Shown here: piece after piece, positions 33,374 through 45,154 of the stretch
Layout: each line of letters begins with the position of its first letter
Position numbering within the stretch: position 1 is the stretch's first letter
Assembly (NCBI RefSeq): GCF_025449215.1
Contig: NZ_CP104900.1
Coordinates: 1,550,001 to 1,614,000, forward strand
Source of the DNA: Shewanella seohaensis
Lineage (GTDB): Bacteria; Pseudomonadota; Gammaproteobacteria; Enterobacterales; Shewanellaceae
DNA: 64,000 nt
Direction of reading: 5' to 3'
Translations under genes and position numbers: made by a program
Notes under the pieces: model-generated
Told to the model about the DNA's origin: nothing
Seen by the model: the letters and a program-made list of their open reading frames with translations, nothing else
Databases searched by the model: none

Positions 33374-34032
33374 TTGGCGACTTGGCAGGCATTTATTGAC
33401 CATCAACGTTCTCAACCCTATTACCAGCAGTTGATAGCATTTGTGAATCAAGAGCGTGAATTGGGTAAGGTGATCTATCCTCCTAAAGAGGATGTGTACA
33501 ACGCCTTTAAAACAACCCCATTGGAGCAAGTGCGTGTAGTGCTTATTGGTCAAGATCCCTACCATGGTCCGGACCAAGCCCACGGTTTGTGTTTCTCGGT
33601 TAAGCGAGGCATTAAACCGCCGCCATCGCTGGCCAATATGTACAAAGAGTTAGTGGACGATATTCCCGGTTTCCAAATCCCGAACCATGGTGATTTAACC
33701 CAATGGGCGGAGCAGGGGATTTTGATGCTCAATACCGTGCTGACGGTGGAACAAGGGCAAGCCCACTCACATGCCAATGCAGGCTGGGAAACCTTTACCA
33801 CTGAGGCGTTAAAGCTGCTTAATGCGCAGGAGCGGCCGATTATTTTCGTACTCTGGGGCAGTCATGCCATCAAAAAAGGGGCGGTGATTAGTGCGCCACA
33901 GCATCAAATTCTGTCGGGCCCCCACCCGTCACCACTGTCGGCTTATCGCGGCTTCTTCGGTTGTGGGCATTTCTCTAAAGTGAATCAACTGCTGATGGCG
34001 CGGGGGAAGCGCCGATCCAATGGCAGGTTTAA
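33374..34032 (+). CDS. ung: Uracil-DNA glycosylase (frame break near the C-terminus as sequenced)
   Basis: Removes uracil from DNA in base-excision repair. The catalytic water-activating loop [18 protein letters not shown] (Asp), [11 protein letters not shown] and the DNA-intercalation loop [13 protein letters not shown] (His) are all present. It starts at a TTG (33374); MATWQAF matches the start of related enzymes. As sequenced the frame runs on to 34150 with an unrelated 50-residue tail. Adding one G in the run 34002-34006 gives the expected end GEAPIQWQV and the stop at 34032, for 219 residues. That end fits the family and comes before the terminator at 34061; the long tail runs through the terminator. 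Confidence 0.88.
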
Positions 34033-34060
34033 GTTCACTTTGATAAAGAATGTTAAAAAT

Positions 34061-34089
34061 AAAAAGGCCTTGCTAAGCAAGGCCTTTTT
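34061..34089. terminator. Bidirectional terminator between ung and ispB
   Basis: The stem AAAAAGGCCTTGC and GCAAGGCCTTTTT with the loop TAA is symmetrical and has A and T runs at both ends, so it stops both convergent genes. Confidence 0.9.
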
Positions 34090-34108
34090 ATTGATTTATC
34101 GCTGCCAA

Positions 34109-35080
34109 TTAGTGGTTACGATCAACGGAGATTTTTGCCAGCGAAATTAATGCGGTTTTGAAGTCACTGTCGGGTAATACCGCCAACGCTGCAATCGCCT
34201 TGTTGGATTCTTCAATGGCTTTTTGCTGAGTGTAAGTGAGTGCGCCGCAGTGATGCAGAGCGGCAACAATTTTCTCAATGGCGTGTGTGCCATCACCTTG
34301 CTCAATCGCTTGGCGAATCAGTTGCTGCTCTTCTTCTGTGCCATGGGCAATAGCATAGATCAGCGGTAAGGTCGGCTTACCTTCGGCGAGATCATCACCG
34401 ATGTTTTTACCTAACTCTTCACTGTCTGCGGTGTAGTCGAGTAAATCGTCGGTCAGCTGGAAGGCAGTACCTAAATACTTACCATAGTCGCCTAATGCGG
34501 CTTCTTGCTCGGGTGTGGCGCCGGCTAATACCGCGGCCAGTAACGTGGCGGCTTCGAATAGTTTGGCGGTCTTGCAATAGATCACCCGCATATAGCTTTC
34601 TTCGGTGGTATTAGGGTCGTTGCAGTTCATTAGCTGCAATACTTCACCTTCAGCCAATACGTTAGTGGTATCGGCTAATACACGCAGTACTCGCATGCTA
34701 TCGAGTTCGGTCATCATTTGGAATGAGCGGGTATAAAGGAAGTCACCTACTAATACACTGGCGCTGTTACCAAAGAGCGCGTTGGCGGTTTCGCGGCCGC
34801 GTCTGAGGGTCGATTCATCGACCACATCATCGTGCAGTAATGAAGCGGTATGAATAAATTCAATAATCGCGGCAAGCTTAAGGTGGGCTTCACCTTGATA
34901 GTCGACGGCGCGCGCTGCGAGGACGGACAGTAAAGGACGAAGACGTTTACCACCACCATTAATAATGTAAAAACCTAACTGGTTAATCAGGGCGACATCT
35001 GACTCCAGCTGTTTATAGATCAGCTGATTGACTGCTTGCATATCAGTGTCAGCCAGTTGACGAATAGCGTTTAAATCCAT
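34109..35080 (-). CDS. ispB: Octaprenyl diphosphate synthase
   Basis: Makes the C40 side chain of ubiquinone and menaquinone from farnesyl diphosphate and isopentenyl diphosphate. The two Asp-rich motifs of trans-prenyltransferases are present: [16 protein letters not shown] and [29 protein letters not shown] is the conserved N-terminal segment. Start at 35080 (MDLNAIRQ) gives 323 residues, the same as the E. coli enzyme; an upstream in-frame start at 35104 adds 8 residues. It is divergent from rplU, as in many gammaproteobacteria. Confidence 0.93.
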   Translation of the reverse strand: MDLNAIRQLADTDMQAVNQLIYKQLESDVALINQLGFYIINGGGKRLRPLLSVLAARAVDYQGEAHLKLAAIIEFIHTASLLHDDVVDESTLRRGRETANALFGNSASVLVGDFLYTRSFQMMTELDSMRVLRVLADTTNVLAEGEVLQLMNCNDPNTTEESYMRVIYCKTAKLFEAATLLAAVLAGATPEQEAALGDYGKYLGTAFQLTDDLLDYTADSEELGKNIGDDLAEGKPTLPLIYAIAHGTEEEQQLIRQAIEQGDGTHAIEKIVAALHHCGALTYTQQKAIEESNKAIAALAVLPDSDFKTALISLAKISVDRNH

Positions 35081-35353
35081 AATAGACTCTGGTTGTGGGG
35101 CCATTACGTACCCGGCCTCTATTTTAGGCTCACGTGTTATATAGAATGAATTTTACCTAAAATTCCGACATATGACAGTACTCACACTACTAATGTGCGA
35201 GTTATTCCGGCCTTTTTTTATTCTTTCCTAATTAGGGCTTGCCAGATAAGGATTCTTCGCGTAAACTCCGCGCCCATTGTCAATAAAGTTTTTGTAGCAC
35301 CCTGCCTCCCATAGTGTGAGCCAGCGTGTTAGGAATATCGGAGTAAAATAGCT

Positions 35354-35665
35354 ATGTACGCTGTTTTTCAAAGTGGTGGTAAGCAACACCGTGTAGCCCC
35401 TGGCCACACAGTTCGTTTAGAAAAATTAGAAGTTGCTACTGGTTCAACTGTTGAATTCGATCAAGTATTACTGATCGCTGACGGTGAAAAAGTGCACGTT
35501 GGTGCACCTTTAGTAGCTGGTGGTAAGGTTGTTGCTGAAGTTGTCAGCCATGGCCGTGGCGAGAAAGTAACTATCGTTAAGTTCCGTCGTCGTAAGCACC
35601 ACGATAAGAAGATGGGCCACCGTCAGTGGTTCACCGAAGTCAAAATTACAGCTATCAACGCTTAA
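35354..35665 (+). CDS. rplU: Ribosomal protein L21
   Basis: A 103-residue component of the large ribosomal subunit. The sequence is typical: [42 protein letters not shown], and the C-terminal [23 protein letters not shown]. It is the first gene of the rplU-rpmA pair; the 270-base divergent region with ispB holds its promoter. Confidence 0.97.
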
Positions 35666-35677
35666 TAAGGAGTCTGA

Positions 35678-35935
<258 letters not shown>

Positions 35936-35958
35936 TTTTCGAGTCTAGCTTATACTGT

Positions 35959-35990
35959 AAAGCCCCGCCATTGGTGGGGCTTTCTGTTTT
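35959..35990 (+). terminator. Terminator after rpmA
   Basis: An 11-bp stem with one G-T pair (AAAGCCCCGCC and GGTGGGGCTTT, loop ATT), then a T-rich run. It separates rplU-rpmA from obgE. Confidence 0.85.
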
Positions 35991-36117
35991 TTATGCTTCT
36001 ATTTACCTGCGTTTCTGGTGAGTTTGGTAAATCTTTATCAAATTGAGGGCGTTGGCTGGTAAGATTGGGAGCAAGTATCTCGAGTTTTTTGGCGACCGAT
36101 GAAGTTAAACGGTATAA

Positions 36118-37314
<1,197 letters not shown>

Positions 37315-37341
37315 TATCCCAACCTAAGTTTTGAGAGTCCC

Positions 37342-38101
37342 GTGTACGCAGATACTCAAAATGATATTACTCGGCAGGTTGTGCGTGTCGCACAACTGCT
37401 ACTGGCCTACGGTGCTGAATCTGATTTAGTTGAAGAAATCAGCCAGCGCCTAGGTCAGGCCTTAGGATTGGCAAGTGTTGAGCTTTCCATCTCCTCTAAT
37501 TCCCTCGTGTTAACCAGTTTAGTGCATGGTCGCTGTATCACGACGACGCGTCGGATCCGCGAGCATGGCATCAATATGACAATAGTCTGCGAGTTGCAAC
37601 GCATCTGTTTGTTGGCGGAAAAAGGTCTCTATGGCCCCAACGAAGTGCGTAAACGCTTAGCGCGGATTGAACCTAAGACCTATCCGCCCTATCTCGTGAT
37701 CTTGATGATAGGCCTGTCCTGCGCCAGTTTTTGCCACCTGTTTAATGGCGATGTTGCCGCATCAGTTATCACCTTTTTGCCTCCGCGGTCGGGATGTCGG
37801 TGCGCCTTGCGATTGCCAAGCGGCATTTTAATTTGCTGGTCAATTTTGCGGTGACGGCATTTGTCACTAGCATGCTGGCGCAGACGGGTTATGTATTTCA
37901 CTTGAGTGAAACCCCGCAGGCGGCCATGGCGGCCAGTGTGTTGATGCTGGTGCCGGGTTTCCCGATGATCAATGCGATTTCTGATATGGTCAAAGGCCAT
38001 ATGAACGTGGGCATTTCCCGTTGGGGTCATGCCACCTTGCTCACAGTGTCATCCGTTATCGGCATCACCATTGCGATGCAGATTGGGGGATCTTCCTATG
38101 A
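37342..38101 (+). pseudogene. ThrE-type exporter, N-terminal half (DUF1212; two frame breaks as sequenced)
   Basis: Membrane protein of the ThrE/DUF1212 family, proposed amino-acid or dicarboxylate exporter half. The GTG start at 37342 opens YADTQNDITRQVVRVAQLLLAYGAESDLVEEISQRL, and the conserved SSNSLVLTSLVHGRCITTTRRI follows. One T is missing in the run 37774-37778; after it the frame reads SAVGMSVRLAIAKRHFNLLVNFAVTAF. One G is missing in the run 38085-38089; corrected, the gene ends IFL with TGA at 38099, overlapping the ATG of the second half as ATGA. Corrected length is 253 residues. Both halves are coupled. Confidence 0.8.
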
Positions 38102-38571
38102 TCGCCTTACTGTGGACGCTGTTGCACGATGCCTTTTTCTCGGCGATTCCCGCAGTGGGTTTTGCCATGGTGTTTAACGTGCCGAAACGTTTCTTACCCT
38201 ACTGCGCGCTTGCAGGCGCCATAGGGCACAGCTCGCGCACGTTAATGCTGCAATTTGGCTTGCCTATCGAATGGGCGACCTTTGCCGCCGCGGCTCTAGT
38301 CGGCACTATCACTATCGGTTTTGCTAAGCGCCATCTCGCGCCGCCGTTGATGTATGCCGTTGCGGCGATTATCCCGATGATCCCAGGCACCTATGCCTTT
38401 AATACTGTGATTGCCTTAGTGCAATTAACGGCGCAGTCGCAGGTCAGTCAAGAGCTAACCGGACAAGTGATCAGTAACGGCTTAAAAACGGTGTTTATCT
38501 TAGGTGCACTGTCGGTGGGCCTTGCCTTACCGAGTCTGCTGTATTTTAGAACCCGCCCTGTTATTCAATAA
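38098..38571 (+). CDS. ThrE-type exporter, C-terminal half (DUF3815)
   Basis: Small membrane protein of 157 residues, partner of the preceding half. It has about four to five hydrophobic segments, including ALLWTLLHDAFFSAIPAVGFAMVFN, ATFAAAALVGTITIGFA and LAPPLMYAVAAIIPMIPGTYAFNTVIAL; the PPLMYAVAAIIPMIPG motif is typical of the family. It starts at the ATG at 38098, which overlaps the stop of the first half, and ends 20 bases before folA. In other bacteria the two halves are fused as ThrE. Confidence 0.85.
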   Translation: MIALLWTLLHDAFFSAIPAVGFAMVFNVPKRFLPYCALAGAIGHSSRTLMLQFGLPIEWATFAAAALVGTITIGFAKRHLAPPLMYAVAAIIPMIPGTYAFNTVIALVQLTAQSQVSQELTGQVISNGLKTVFILGALSVGLALPSLLYFRTRPVIQ

Positions 38572-38593
38572 AAACAATACCAAAGGAGTGCTC

Positions 38594-39076
38594 ATGCGCA
38601 TTGCTATGATAGCCGCGATGGCAAACAATCGAGTCATCGGAAAAGACAACAAAATGCCATGGCATCTGCCCGAAGATTTACGCCACTTTAAAGCCATGAC
38701 CTTAGGCAAACCTGTAGTCATGGGACGTAAAACCTTTGAGTCCATCGGTCGCCCTCTGCCTGGGCGCCACAATATTGTGATTTCCCGCCAAGCGGATTTG
38801 CAGATTGACGGTGTGACCTGCGTGACCTCATTTGAAGACGCTAAACTGGCGGCGGGTGATTGTGAAGAGTTAGTCGTTATCGGTGGTGGGCAATTGTATC
38901 AGCAATTACTACCTCAAGCCGATACACTCTACCTGACGCAAATTAGCTTAGATGTTGAAGGCGATACCTTTTTCCCTGCTTGGGATAGCGATAAATGGCA
39001 AGAAACCGAATCGGTAACCGGTATAAATGGCGATGGGGTGGAATATCGCTTTATCAATTTGACAAAAAAATGTTAA
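38594..39076 (+). CDS. folA: Dihydrofolate reductase
   Basis: Reduces dihydrofolate to tetrahydrofolate with NADPH. Motifs: MIAAMANNRVIGKDNKMPWHLPEDLRHFKAMT (substrate and Met20-type loop, with the catalytic Asp/Glu in PEDL), PVVMGRKTFESIGRPLPGR (NADPH phosphate contacts) and ELVVIGGGQLYQQLL. It has 160 residues, and an AAAGGAG site lies upstream of the start at 38594; an upstream in-frame Met at 38504 lies inside the preceding gene. Confidence 0.95.
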   Translation: MRIAMIAAMANNRVIGKDNKMPWHLPEDLRHFKAMTLGKPVVMGRKTFESIGRPLPGRHNIVISRQADLQIDGVTCVTSFEDAKLAAGDCEELVVIGGGQLYQQLLPQADTLYLTQISLDVEGDTFFPAWDSDKWQETESVTGINGDGVEYRFINLTKKC

Positions 39077-39278
39077 ATTACGTTGTTCTGTTGTGTACCC
39101 TGTGCGTATGGATTGTCAATATGTCTAAGGTATTAGATCCGATAGGCCTGACTTAGTTGAGATAGCGGTTTTTTACGGCTTCTTTACTGATGATTCCTAG
39201 GAGGCCAATATCCGCTAGAGATAGACGCAAAACATACAAAACATAATAAAACTATAAGAAAGTATTAAGGAGTATCGG

Positions 39279-39692
39279 ATGCGTCTTATGCCTGTAGCTT
39301 TGGCTGCACTAATCGGATTTAGCTATGTTTCTGTGCCAACCACGGCAAAAGCCGAAGCTGATCCACTTGTCGCGAGTATTTGTGATTACGTAAAAGCGAA
39401 CGATAAAAACCGTTTACGTAAAAAACTAAAAGAAAGCCGTGTTAAGTTACGTCAAGTGTACAGCGGGATTAGCTGTGATGGTCAAAGCTTGTTGCGTACT
39501 GCCTATGCCGCGAATGCGAATGATGCCGGTGAGTTTGTGGCTAAGCGTTTATCAGTTAACGAACTGAGCGTACCAGAAGCCGATGGCATGACGATTCAAG
39601 CTTGGGCTGAAGCGAATGGTCACGGTGCTAGCCCTATCACAGCGGCAGTCAAAGAGCGTTTAGGCGCTGCTGCTGGCGGTGAAGAAGAGTAA
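39279..39692 (+). CDS. DUF3718 family secreted protein
   Basis: A 137-residue exported protein with a signal peptide (PVALAALIGFSYVSVPTTAKAEA). The mature segment SICDYVKANDKNRLRKKLKESRVKLRQVYSGISCDGQSLLR fits the DUF3718 family, with two cysteines spaced to form a disulfide. An acidic/Ala-Gly tail ends the protein (AAAGGEEE). The start has a TTAAGGAG ribosome site. Function unknown. It stands alone, about 200 bases after folA. Confidence 0.88.
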   Translation: MRLMPVALAALIGFSYVSVPTTAKAEADPLVASICDYVKANDKNRLRKKLKESRVKLRQVYSGISCDGQSLLRTAYAANANDAGEFVAKRLSVNELSVPEADGMTIQAWAEANGHGASPITAAVKERLGAAAGGEEE

Positions 39693-39745
39693 TCATCTGT
39701 CCCATCATTTTTTAATGTGCGTTTACACAAGGAAAAAATGATAGT

Positions 39746-39776
39746 TAAAAATGCCGAACTGAGTTCGGCATTTTTT
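39746..39776 (+). terminator. Terminator after DUF3718 gene
   Basis: Stem AAAATGCCGAAC and GTTCGGCATTTT with the loop TGA, then T residues. Confidence 0.85.
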
Positions 39777-39895
39777 ATGCACGTCGTTTAGGCCGTTTTT
39801 ACCGAATATTGAGCAGGGTACTTGAGTATGATGCTGATGAGTGTCGAAACTGAGTATATTGCTTGAGCTATTATTTTCGCCGCGAAAGCGCAAAC

Positions 39896-39923
39896 CAAAG
39901 AAAAGGGCCGCAATCGCGACCCT
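39896..39923 (-). terminator. Terminator after the chemoreceptor gene
   Basis: On the minus strand AGGGTCGC and GCGGCCCT pair around GATT with one mismatch, followed by TTTTCTTT. It lies 20 bases beyond the chemoreceptor stop. Confidence 0.6.
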
Positions 39924-39943
39924 ATTGATGCCTGAGTGTTTGC

Positions 39944-41965
39944 TTACACTCTAAATTCACCGACAGAAGCTTGTAGCTCTTCGGCAAGCTTAGCCACCTG
40001 ATGGCTCGATTGCGCGGTTTGGTCGGCGCCGATGGCGGTTTCTTCCGAAATGGCCGCGATATGCTCAAGTTTCTCAGACACTTGCTGACTTACCAGATTC
40101 TGCTCCTGCGCAGCATGGGCAATGTGCGTGCCCGCATCATAGGCCTTGTGGACCGACTGACTGATGGTCTCTAGAGCGAGGTTAGCTTGTTCGGTTTTGT
40201 CGACGCAGGCATTGGCTTGGGCACGACCCATATCCATTGCAGCCACGGCTTGCTGGGCGCCCTGTTGCAGCACTTCGATCATTTGTTGGATCTCGCGGGT
40301 CGACACTTGAGTTCTCGATGCAAGGCTGCGTACTTCGTCGGCAACGACTGCGAAACCACGGCCCTGTTCTCCGGCGCGCGCCGCTTCAATGGCTGCGTTT
40401 AATGCCAGCAGGTTAGTCTGCTCGGCAATGCCACGAATAACATCGAGGATCGAGCCGATTGAGGCGCTGTCCGATTGCACTTTGTTGATCACTTGGCCAG
40501 CTTTAGCGACTTCGTCAGCGAGGGCTAAAATGGTGCGCTTATTCTCTTCGGCGATAGTACGCATGTGTTTGGCTTCTTGATCGGCCTGCTTGATTTGCGC
40601 GAGTGCATCGTCGGCGCTCATCGACACTTGTTGTGCGCTGGAGCTTAACTCTGTGGTCGCAGTCGCAACTTGGTCAACTTGGTTCTTTTGCTCTTGAATG
40701 CCCGTCGTGGTTTGCGCCGTGATTGCCGAGGTTTGCTCTGCTGCAGCAGCGAGCTGGTTAGAGCGGTCCAAGATACCAACGATTAGGCTGCGTAAACTGT
40801 CGACTAAACGGTTACAGTTTTTCGCCAGTTCAGCAAATTCATCGTGGCCAGAGTCATCCAGTTTATGAGTTAAATTGCCAGAGGCTAACACGTTAAGTGC
40901 ATTGTTAACTTGGTAGAGTGAACGCTTCAATGGCGCAACCACGGCAAAACTGATGATGACGGCGGCAACGATAGCGATTAGCACCACTATAATGGTACGG
41001 ATACTGGCCGAATCAATTTTGGCTATGGTGGCTTGGCTCATTTCTGCGGCTGCCGACTCAATGTTATTACTTACATCTTCCATATTGCGGTCAATAACTT
41101 TGACGTCTTTCTCAATGATGGCCAGTTGATTTGCCGCCGCCTGAGCGTGGGTTAATTGGCTCGCCTTAAGTTGCACCATAGAGTCAGAGCCTTCGAGCAG
41201 CCCAAGGACTTTTTTAATGTCTTCGTTGACAGATTTTAAGGTGTCCGCATCCACAATATCCTGCGCATGGCGGTTGACGTACTCAAGCTTGTTTTTGCTC
41301 TCGCTCAGGATGTAGTCGAGTTCTTTAGAGATAAGCTCATGCTTACTCATTTCGTCATTGGTGACTAAATCGGTAATGGTGGTAATGATATTGCCCATGC
41401 TGGTATCGATAGCGCTTGCCGATGCCGCAAGACTCTGAGCATCGGGGTTTTGGCTATTTTCTAGGTCGATAATATCGAGTAATCCCGATGAGGCATCATC
41501 GGCGGCATTCTCCAGCTTTTTCTTTAATCCGATGAGTTGTTCTTGCTTGCTGAGGGTTGCTTCGCGCTCATTGAGCATGGCGAGGCTGTCACGCTCGAAG
41601 GTCGAGAAACTGCCATCCAGTTGTGAGATCAACGATGAAAGGTTCGCTTGCCCTTGAACCAGTCGCGTTAGGTTACTGATCTCATTTTTAAACTGGCTAC
41701 CGTGGTCGCTAAAGACTTTACGGATATCGGGAATGTTAGAGGATTTTGGCGCATGAAAGGCAATGAGCACTTGGCGCTGTTGTTCGCTCAAGGATTCGGT
41801 TAAATGAGTGGTGGCCTTCAGGGCTGGCAAGCTTAACTCTTGCATCATAGCCGAACTATCTTTAAGGCTAATGTTCGTCAGGTACGAGGTAAATCCTAAC
41901 AACACAAGTAAAAGTGTAACAACACTAAACCCGCCAATGACTCGGGTGGCTACATTAACTTTCAT
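39944..41965 (-). CDS. Methyl-accepting chemotaxis protein
   Basis: Transmembrane chemoreceptor of 673 residues. A first membrane helix ([21 protein letters not shown]) is followed by a long helical periplasmic region of about 290 residues with no recognisable CACHE or other named sensor fold. The second helix ([23 protein letters not shown]) leads to a HAMP domain ([24 protein letters not shown]) and the coiled-coil signalling domain, with the conserved hairpin [17 protein letters not shown] and [15 protein letters not shown]. There is no C-terminal CheR tether (NWETF-type). The ligand cannot be told from sequence. Confidence 0.93.
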   Translation of the reverse strand: MKVNVATRVIGGFSVVTLLLVLLGFTSYLTNISLKDSSAMMQELSLPALKATTHLTESLSEQQRQVLIAFHAPKSSNIPDIRKVFSDHGSQFKNEISNLTRLVQGQANLSSLISQLDGSFSTFERDSLAMLNEREATLSKQEQLIGLKKKLENAADDASSGLLDIIDLENSQNPDAQSLAASASAIDTSMGNIITTITDLVTNDEMSKHELISKELDYILSESKNKLEYVNRHAQDIVDADTLKSVNEDIKKVLGLLEGSDSMVQLKASQLTHAQAAANQLAIIEKDVKVIDRNMEDVSNNIESAAAEMSQATIAKIDSASIRTIIVVLIAIVAAVIISFAVVAPLKRSLYQVNNALNVLASGNLTHKLDDSGHDEFAELAKNCNRLVDSLRSLIVGILDRSNQLAAAAEQTSAITAQTTTGIQEQKNQVDQVATATTELSSSAQQVSMSADDALAQIKQADQEAKHMRTIAEENKRTILALADEVAKAGQVINKVQSDSASIGSILDVIRGIAEQTNLLALNAAIEAARAGEQGRGFAVVADEVRSLASRTQVSTREIQQMIEVLQQGAQQAVAAMDMGRAQANACVDKTEQANLALETISQSVHKAYDAGTHIAHAAQEQNLVSQQVSEKLEHIAAISEETAIGADQTAQSSHQVAKLAEELQASVGEFRV

Positions 41966-42072
41966 AGGATACTCCGGTTATTATTATATTATTCCGAATG
42001 AAAAGATTATTAAATTCAGGGCATAGGGTACTGTCGTATATCGACCACTCTCGGGCTTAGTTTAACCCTTTT

Positions 42073-42885
42073 TTAACTTTTTTGGGTAATTTTTTGGTCT
42101 TTTTCAAGATGCCATAGGGTTAGATATTCGCCCCAGCAACAGCCTGTGTCTAGCGCTTTTAATTTGGGATCGTTCACTTTACCCATCAATGCCGCCCAAT
42201 GTCCAAACACCAAAGTGTGACTCTGGCGTAACGCAGAGGTAAATTCAAACCAAGGGCGTAGCTGTGGATTGTTACAGTCCTCTGGCGGTTGTTTGCAGTC
42301 AAAATCTAAATGACCATCGACATACAGATAACGCATGCGGGTCAGGGCATTGATACAAAAGCGCAGGCGGTTTAAGCCTATGGCGCTTGGATCCCAACGC
42401 TCCGCAGTATCGCTGTACATTTGGCTTATCAGTGCCTCGAGGTAATCACTCTGCTTGAGGGCTTGGCTGACAAGTTGCGACTCTTGCCTTAAGACGTCTA
42501 ATGACCACTGTGGCGGCACACCAGCGTGGGTCATGATGACCTTGTGCTCTGGCAACTCCCGCATTAAGGGTTGCTGCCTTAACCAATCGATTAAACTGGC
42601 AATATCAGGCGCATTTAACAGTGGCGCGAGGTTATCGCTGGGTTTATCCCGCTTGAGTTTGCCATGGAGAGCGAGCAGATGCAGATCGTGATTACCGAGG
42701 ACGGTTTTACCCGCATCCCCTAGGGATTGAAAATAGCGCAGCGTGGCTAATGAATCGGGACCTCTGGCGACCAAATCGCCCACCGCCCAGAGTTCATCGC
42801 GGGATGGGTTAAAGTCGACCTCAGCAAGTAATCGTTTTAATTCGGCAAAACAGCCTTGGACATCACCAACAAAATAATGGGCCAC
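42073..42885 (-). CDS. apaH: Diadenosine tetraphosphatase (ApaH)
   Basis: Symmetrical Ap4A hydrolase, a metal-dependent phosphoesterase that also removes Np4A caps from RNA. The phosphoesterase blocks are HYFVGDVQGCFAELK (metal), WAVGDLVARGP and VLGNHDLHLL, then VIMTHAGVPPQW, and FGHWAALMG. Length is 270 residues. It is the last gene of the lptD-surA-pdxA-rsmA-apaG-apaH run and starts 22 bases after apaG. Confidence 0.95.
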   Translation of the reverse strand: MAHYFVGDVQGCFAELKRLLAEVDFNPSRDELWAVGDLVARGPDSLATLRYFQSLGDAGKTVLGNHDLHLLALHGKLKRDKPSDNLAPLLNAPDIASLIDWLRQQPLMRELPEHKVIMTHAGVPPQWSLDVLRQESQLVSQALKQSDYLEALISQMYSDTAERWDPSAIGLNRLRFCINALTRMRYLYVDGHLDFDCKQPPEDCNNPQLRPWFEFTSALRQSHTLVFGHWAALMGKVNDPKLKALDTGCCWGEYLTLWHLEKDQKITQKS

Positions 42886-42906
42886 AATATCCTTTCTATT
42901 TATAAA

Positions 42907-43286
42907 TCAGTGTAATAAACCGGGGAGTGCTAAACGGAAGGGCTTAATCGTTGCCTTAAAACGTTCGCCAGATTCGCTGACCATACCATAAGTACCATAC
43001 ATAATGCCAAGGGGCGTATCGAGTACGGTACCGCTGGTATATTGATAGGCGGTATTGGGGGGATCGTTGGGGTTTCGCCGACGACGCCTGCGCCTTGCAC
43101 TTCACTGATTTTGCCGTTGGCGTCGGTAATAATCCAGTGGCGGGTTTCGAGTTTGGCGGCTTGCTCACCGAGGTTAACTATGGTGATAGTGTAGCTAAAG
43201 AGGTATTTCTGATCCTCGGGCGAGGACTGTTGTTCAATGTATTCGGTTTTGACTTCGACTCGGATTGAGTCATCCAATGCGCTCAT
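42907..43286 (-). pseudogene. apaG: ApaG (one frame break as sequenced)
   Basis: Small Ig-like-fold protein, linked to Ap4A metabolism and co-transcribed with apaH. Start is the ATG at 43286 (MSALDDSIRVEVKTEYIEQQ) with a GGGAG site. The frame runs through YTITIVNLGEQAAKLETRHWIITDANG to VVGETPTIPP and breaks at the G run 43057-43062 on the plus strand (one base missing). The continuation in the next frame is AYQYTSGTVLDTPLGIMYGT, VSESGERFKATIKPFRLALP, ending LLH at 42907. Corrected length is 126 residues, the same as E. coli ApaG. Confidence 0.88.
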
Positions 43287-43341
43287 GCTGCTCCCTTTAA
43301 TAAGATAGGGCACCCTAAAGTGCCCATCAAACTGATATTGC

Positions 43342-44147
43342 TTAAGCCTGCTTATCACACACCATATTCGCCATGGCGACATATTGTTCAACGCTTATTT
43401 GCTCAGGGCGCAGGTTAGGGTCTATGCCTAGTTGCTCAAACTCTTCATCGCTCAATACTTGCTTGAGGTTATTACGCAGTGTTTTACGGCGCATGTTAAA
43501 GGCCGTGGTACACAGCTGGCGCAGTACATTCACATCCTTACAAGGGAATGGTTTTTCGGCATAGGGCAGTAGACGTACCACGGCGGAATCGACCTTAGGC
43601 GGTGGCGCAAAGCTATGGGGCGGTACTTCGAGTACGGGAACCACTTGGCAGAAGTACTGTGCCATCACAGTTAAGCGGCCATAGGCCTTGTTGCCAGGGC
43701 TTGCCGATAAACGCAGCACCACTTCTTTTGCAGCATAAAGTGCATGGTTTCAATCTGCTCGGCAAATTCGAACAGATGGAACATCAAAGGGGTTGAAATG
43801 TTATAGGGTAAGTTACCAAACACTTTGAGTTTTTTACCCGGTACCACCAACTGGCTAAAGTCGAACTGCAGCGCATCGCCTTGGTGAATCGTGAGCTTAT
43901 CCTTAAGTACAGGGTGATTCTGCAAGCGCTCAACAAGATCGCGGTCTAACTCAACCACTGTCAGGTTATCTATCGCTGTGGCGACAGGTTCGGTTAAGGC
44001 GCCAAGGCCGGGGCCGATTTCGACCATCACATGGTCATTATCGGGGGCGATAGCACCCACAATGCGGTTAATCACATTGTCGTCGGTTAAGAAGTTTTGT
44101 CCGAAACGCTTTCTGGCCGTGTGGCCTAAATGTACTTTGCTACTCAT
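43342..44147 (-). pseudogene. rsmA: RsmA (KsgA), 16S rRNA dimethyladenosine transferase (one frame break as sequenced)
   Basis: Dimethylates the two adjacent adenines of helix 45 in 16S rRNA, using SAM. The N-terminal part has [11 protein letters not shown], the SAM-binding [24 protein letters not shown], and the catalytic [14 protein letters not shown]. The frame breaks in the T run 43726-43729 (plus strand): MHFMLQK continues as [25 protein letters not shown] after one A is restored. The C-terminal part ends [13 protein letters not shown]. Corrected length is 268 residues, the normal size. Two split open frames here are one gene. Confidence 0.9.
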
Positions 44148-44161
44148 TAATATCTAATCGT

Positions 44162-45148
44162 TTAGTTTTTTGAGGATAACTCAATGGCTTTATTCAAGGC
44201 GCAGACAAAACTGCCAATATCGGCTTTGCCAGTTCCCGCAAGATCGAGCGCCGTACCATGGTCAACCGAGGTACGGATATAAGGTAAACCTAAGGTAATG
44301 TTTACCGATTTGCCAAATCCCTGTGACTTTAGAACGGGTAAGCCTTGGTCATGGTACATGGCCAACACGACATCCGCGTCCTGTAAATATTTAGGTTGGA
44401 ACAGGGTATCGGCGGGCAGAGGGCCGACAATGTTCATTTGATATTCTTCACGCAGTTCATTCAGCGCCGGAATAATTACATCGATTTCTTCCCGGCCAAG
44501 ATGGCCGTCTTCACCCGCGTGTGGGTTTAAGCCACAGACATAAATTTTAGGGGAAGCAATGGCAAACTTGCTGATAAGGTCAGCGTGTAAAATCTTGATA
44601 ATATGATGCAAACGCTGGCGCGTAATGGCTTTTGCCACATAGGCCAGAGGAATATGGGTGGTCACCAGTGCCACCTGTAAACCTTGGGTTGCTAACATCA
44701 TGACCACATCGGGGCAGTTAGCCTGATGGGCAAAAAACTCGGTATGGCCGCTAAAGGAAATCCCCGCTTGGTTGATGATTCCTTTGTGGACAGGGCCTGT
44801 GACAACGGCATCAAATTCGCCGCTCATGTTTTTTTCACCCGCATAACGCAGGGTTTCAACCACGTAAGCACTGTTCTGATCGTCGAGCTGGCCACAAACG
44901 GCGTCTGTTACCAGTTTGAAAGGCGCAATGGTAAGCGTGCCTGCTTCCTGCGGTTTAGGCGGTTGCTCAGGCAAGTAAGGGCGAAACGTGACATTCAGGC
45001 CGAGTCGTTTAGCTCGGCTGGCTAATAATTCGGGATCCGCACAAACGACTAACTCAGCAGGCCAAGCCTGCTGAGCGAGTTGCACGACTAAATCGGGGCC
45101 GATACCCGCTGGTTCTCCGGGGGTAACGGCAATACGTTTAGTGGTCAA
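44162..45148 (-). CDS. pdxA: 4-hydroxythreonine-4-phosphate dehydrogenase
   Basis: NAD-dependent step in pyridoxal-phosphate synthesis. Motifs include [30 protein letters not shown] and the metal-binding histidines in [22 protein letters not shown] and [18 protein letters not shown]. Length is 328 residues. It follows surA by 6 bases and precedes rsmA by 14 bases, so it is part of the same transcript. Confidence 0.95.
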   Translation of the reverse strand: MTTKRIAVTPGEPAGIGPDLVVQLAQQAWPAELVVCADPELLASRAKRLGLNVTFRPYLPEQPPKPQEAGTLTIAPFKLVTDAVCGQLDDQNSAYVVETLRYAGEKNMSGEFDAVVTGPVHKGIINQAGISFSGHTEFFAHQANCPDVVMMLATQGLQVALVTTHIPLAYVAKAITRQRLHHIIKILHADLISKFAIASPKIYVCGLNPHAGEDGHLGREEIDVIIPALNELREEYQMNIVGPLPADTLFQPKYLQDADVVLAMYHDQGLPVLKSQGFGKSVNITLGLPYIRTSVDHGTALDLAGTGKADIGSFVCALNKAIELSSKN

Positions 45149-45154
45149 TTTACC

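Noticed and set aside
33374..34150. Uracil-DNA glycosylase with a 50-residue C-terminal extension
   Set aside because: The extension reads through a terminator hairpin and has no family support; one added G restores the normal end at 34032.
37794..38177. A separate small membrane protein gene inside the ThrE region
   Set aside because: It is the continuation of the ThrE N-half after a missing T, with the conserved sequence reading straight across.
42930..43722. Split open frames over apaG and rsmA as separate short genes
   Set aside because: Each set joins into one full-length protein of normal size after adding one base.
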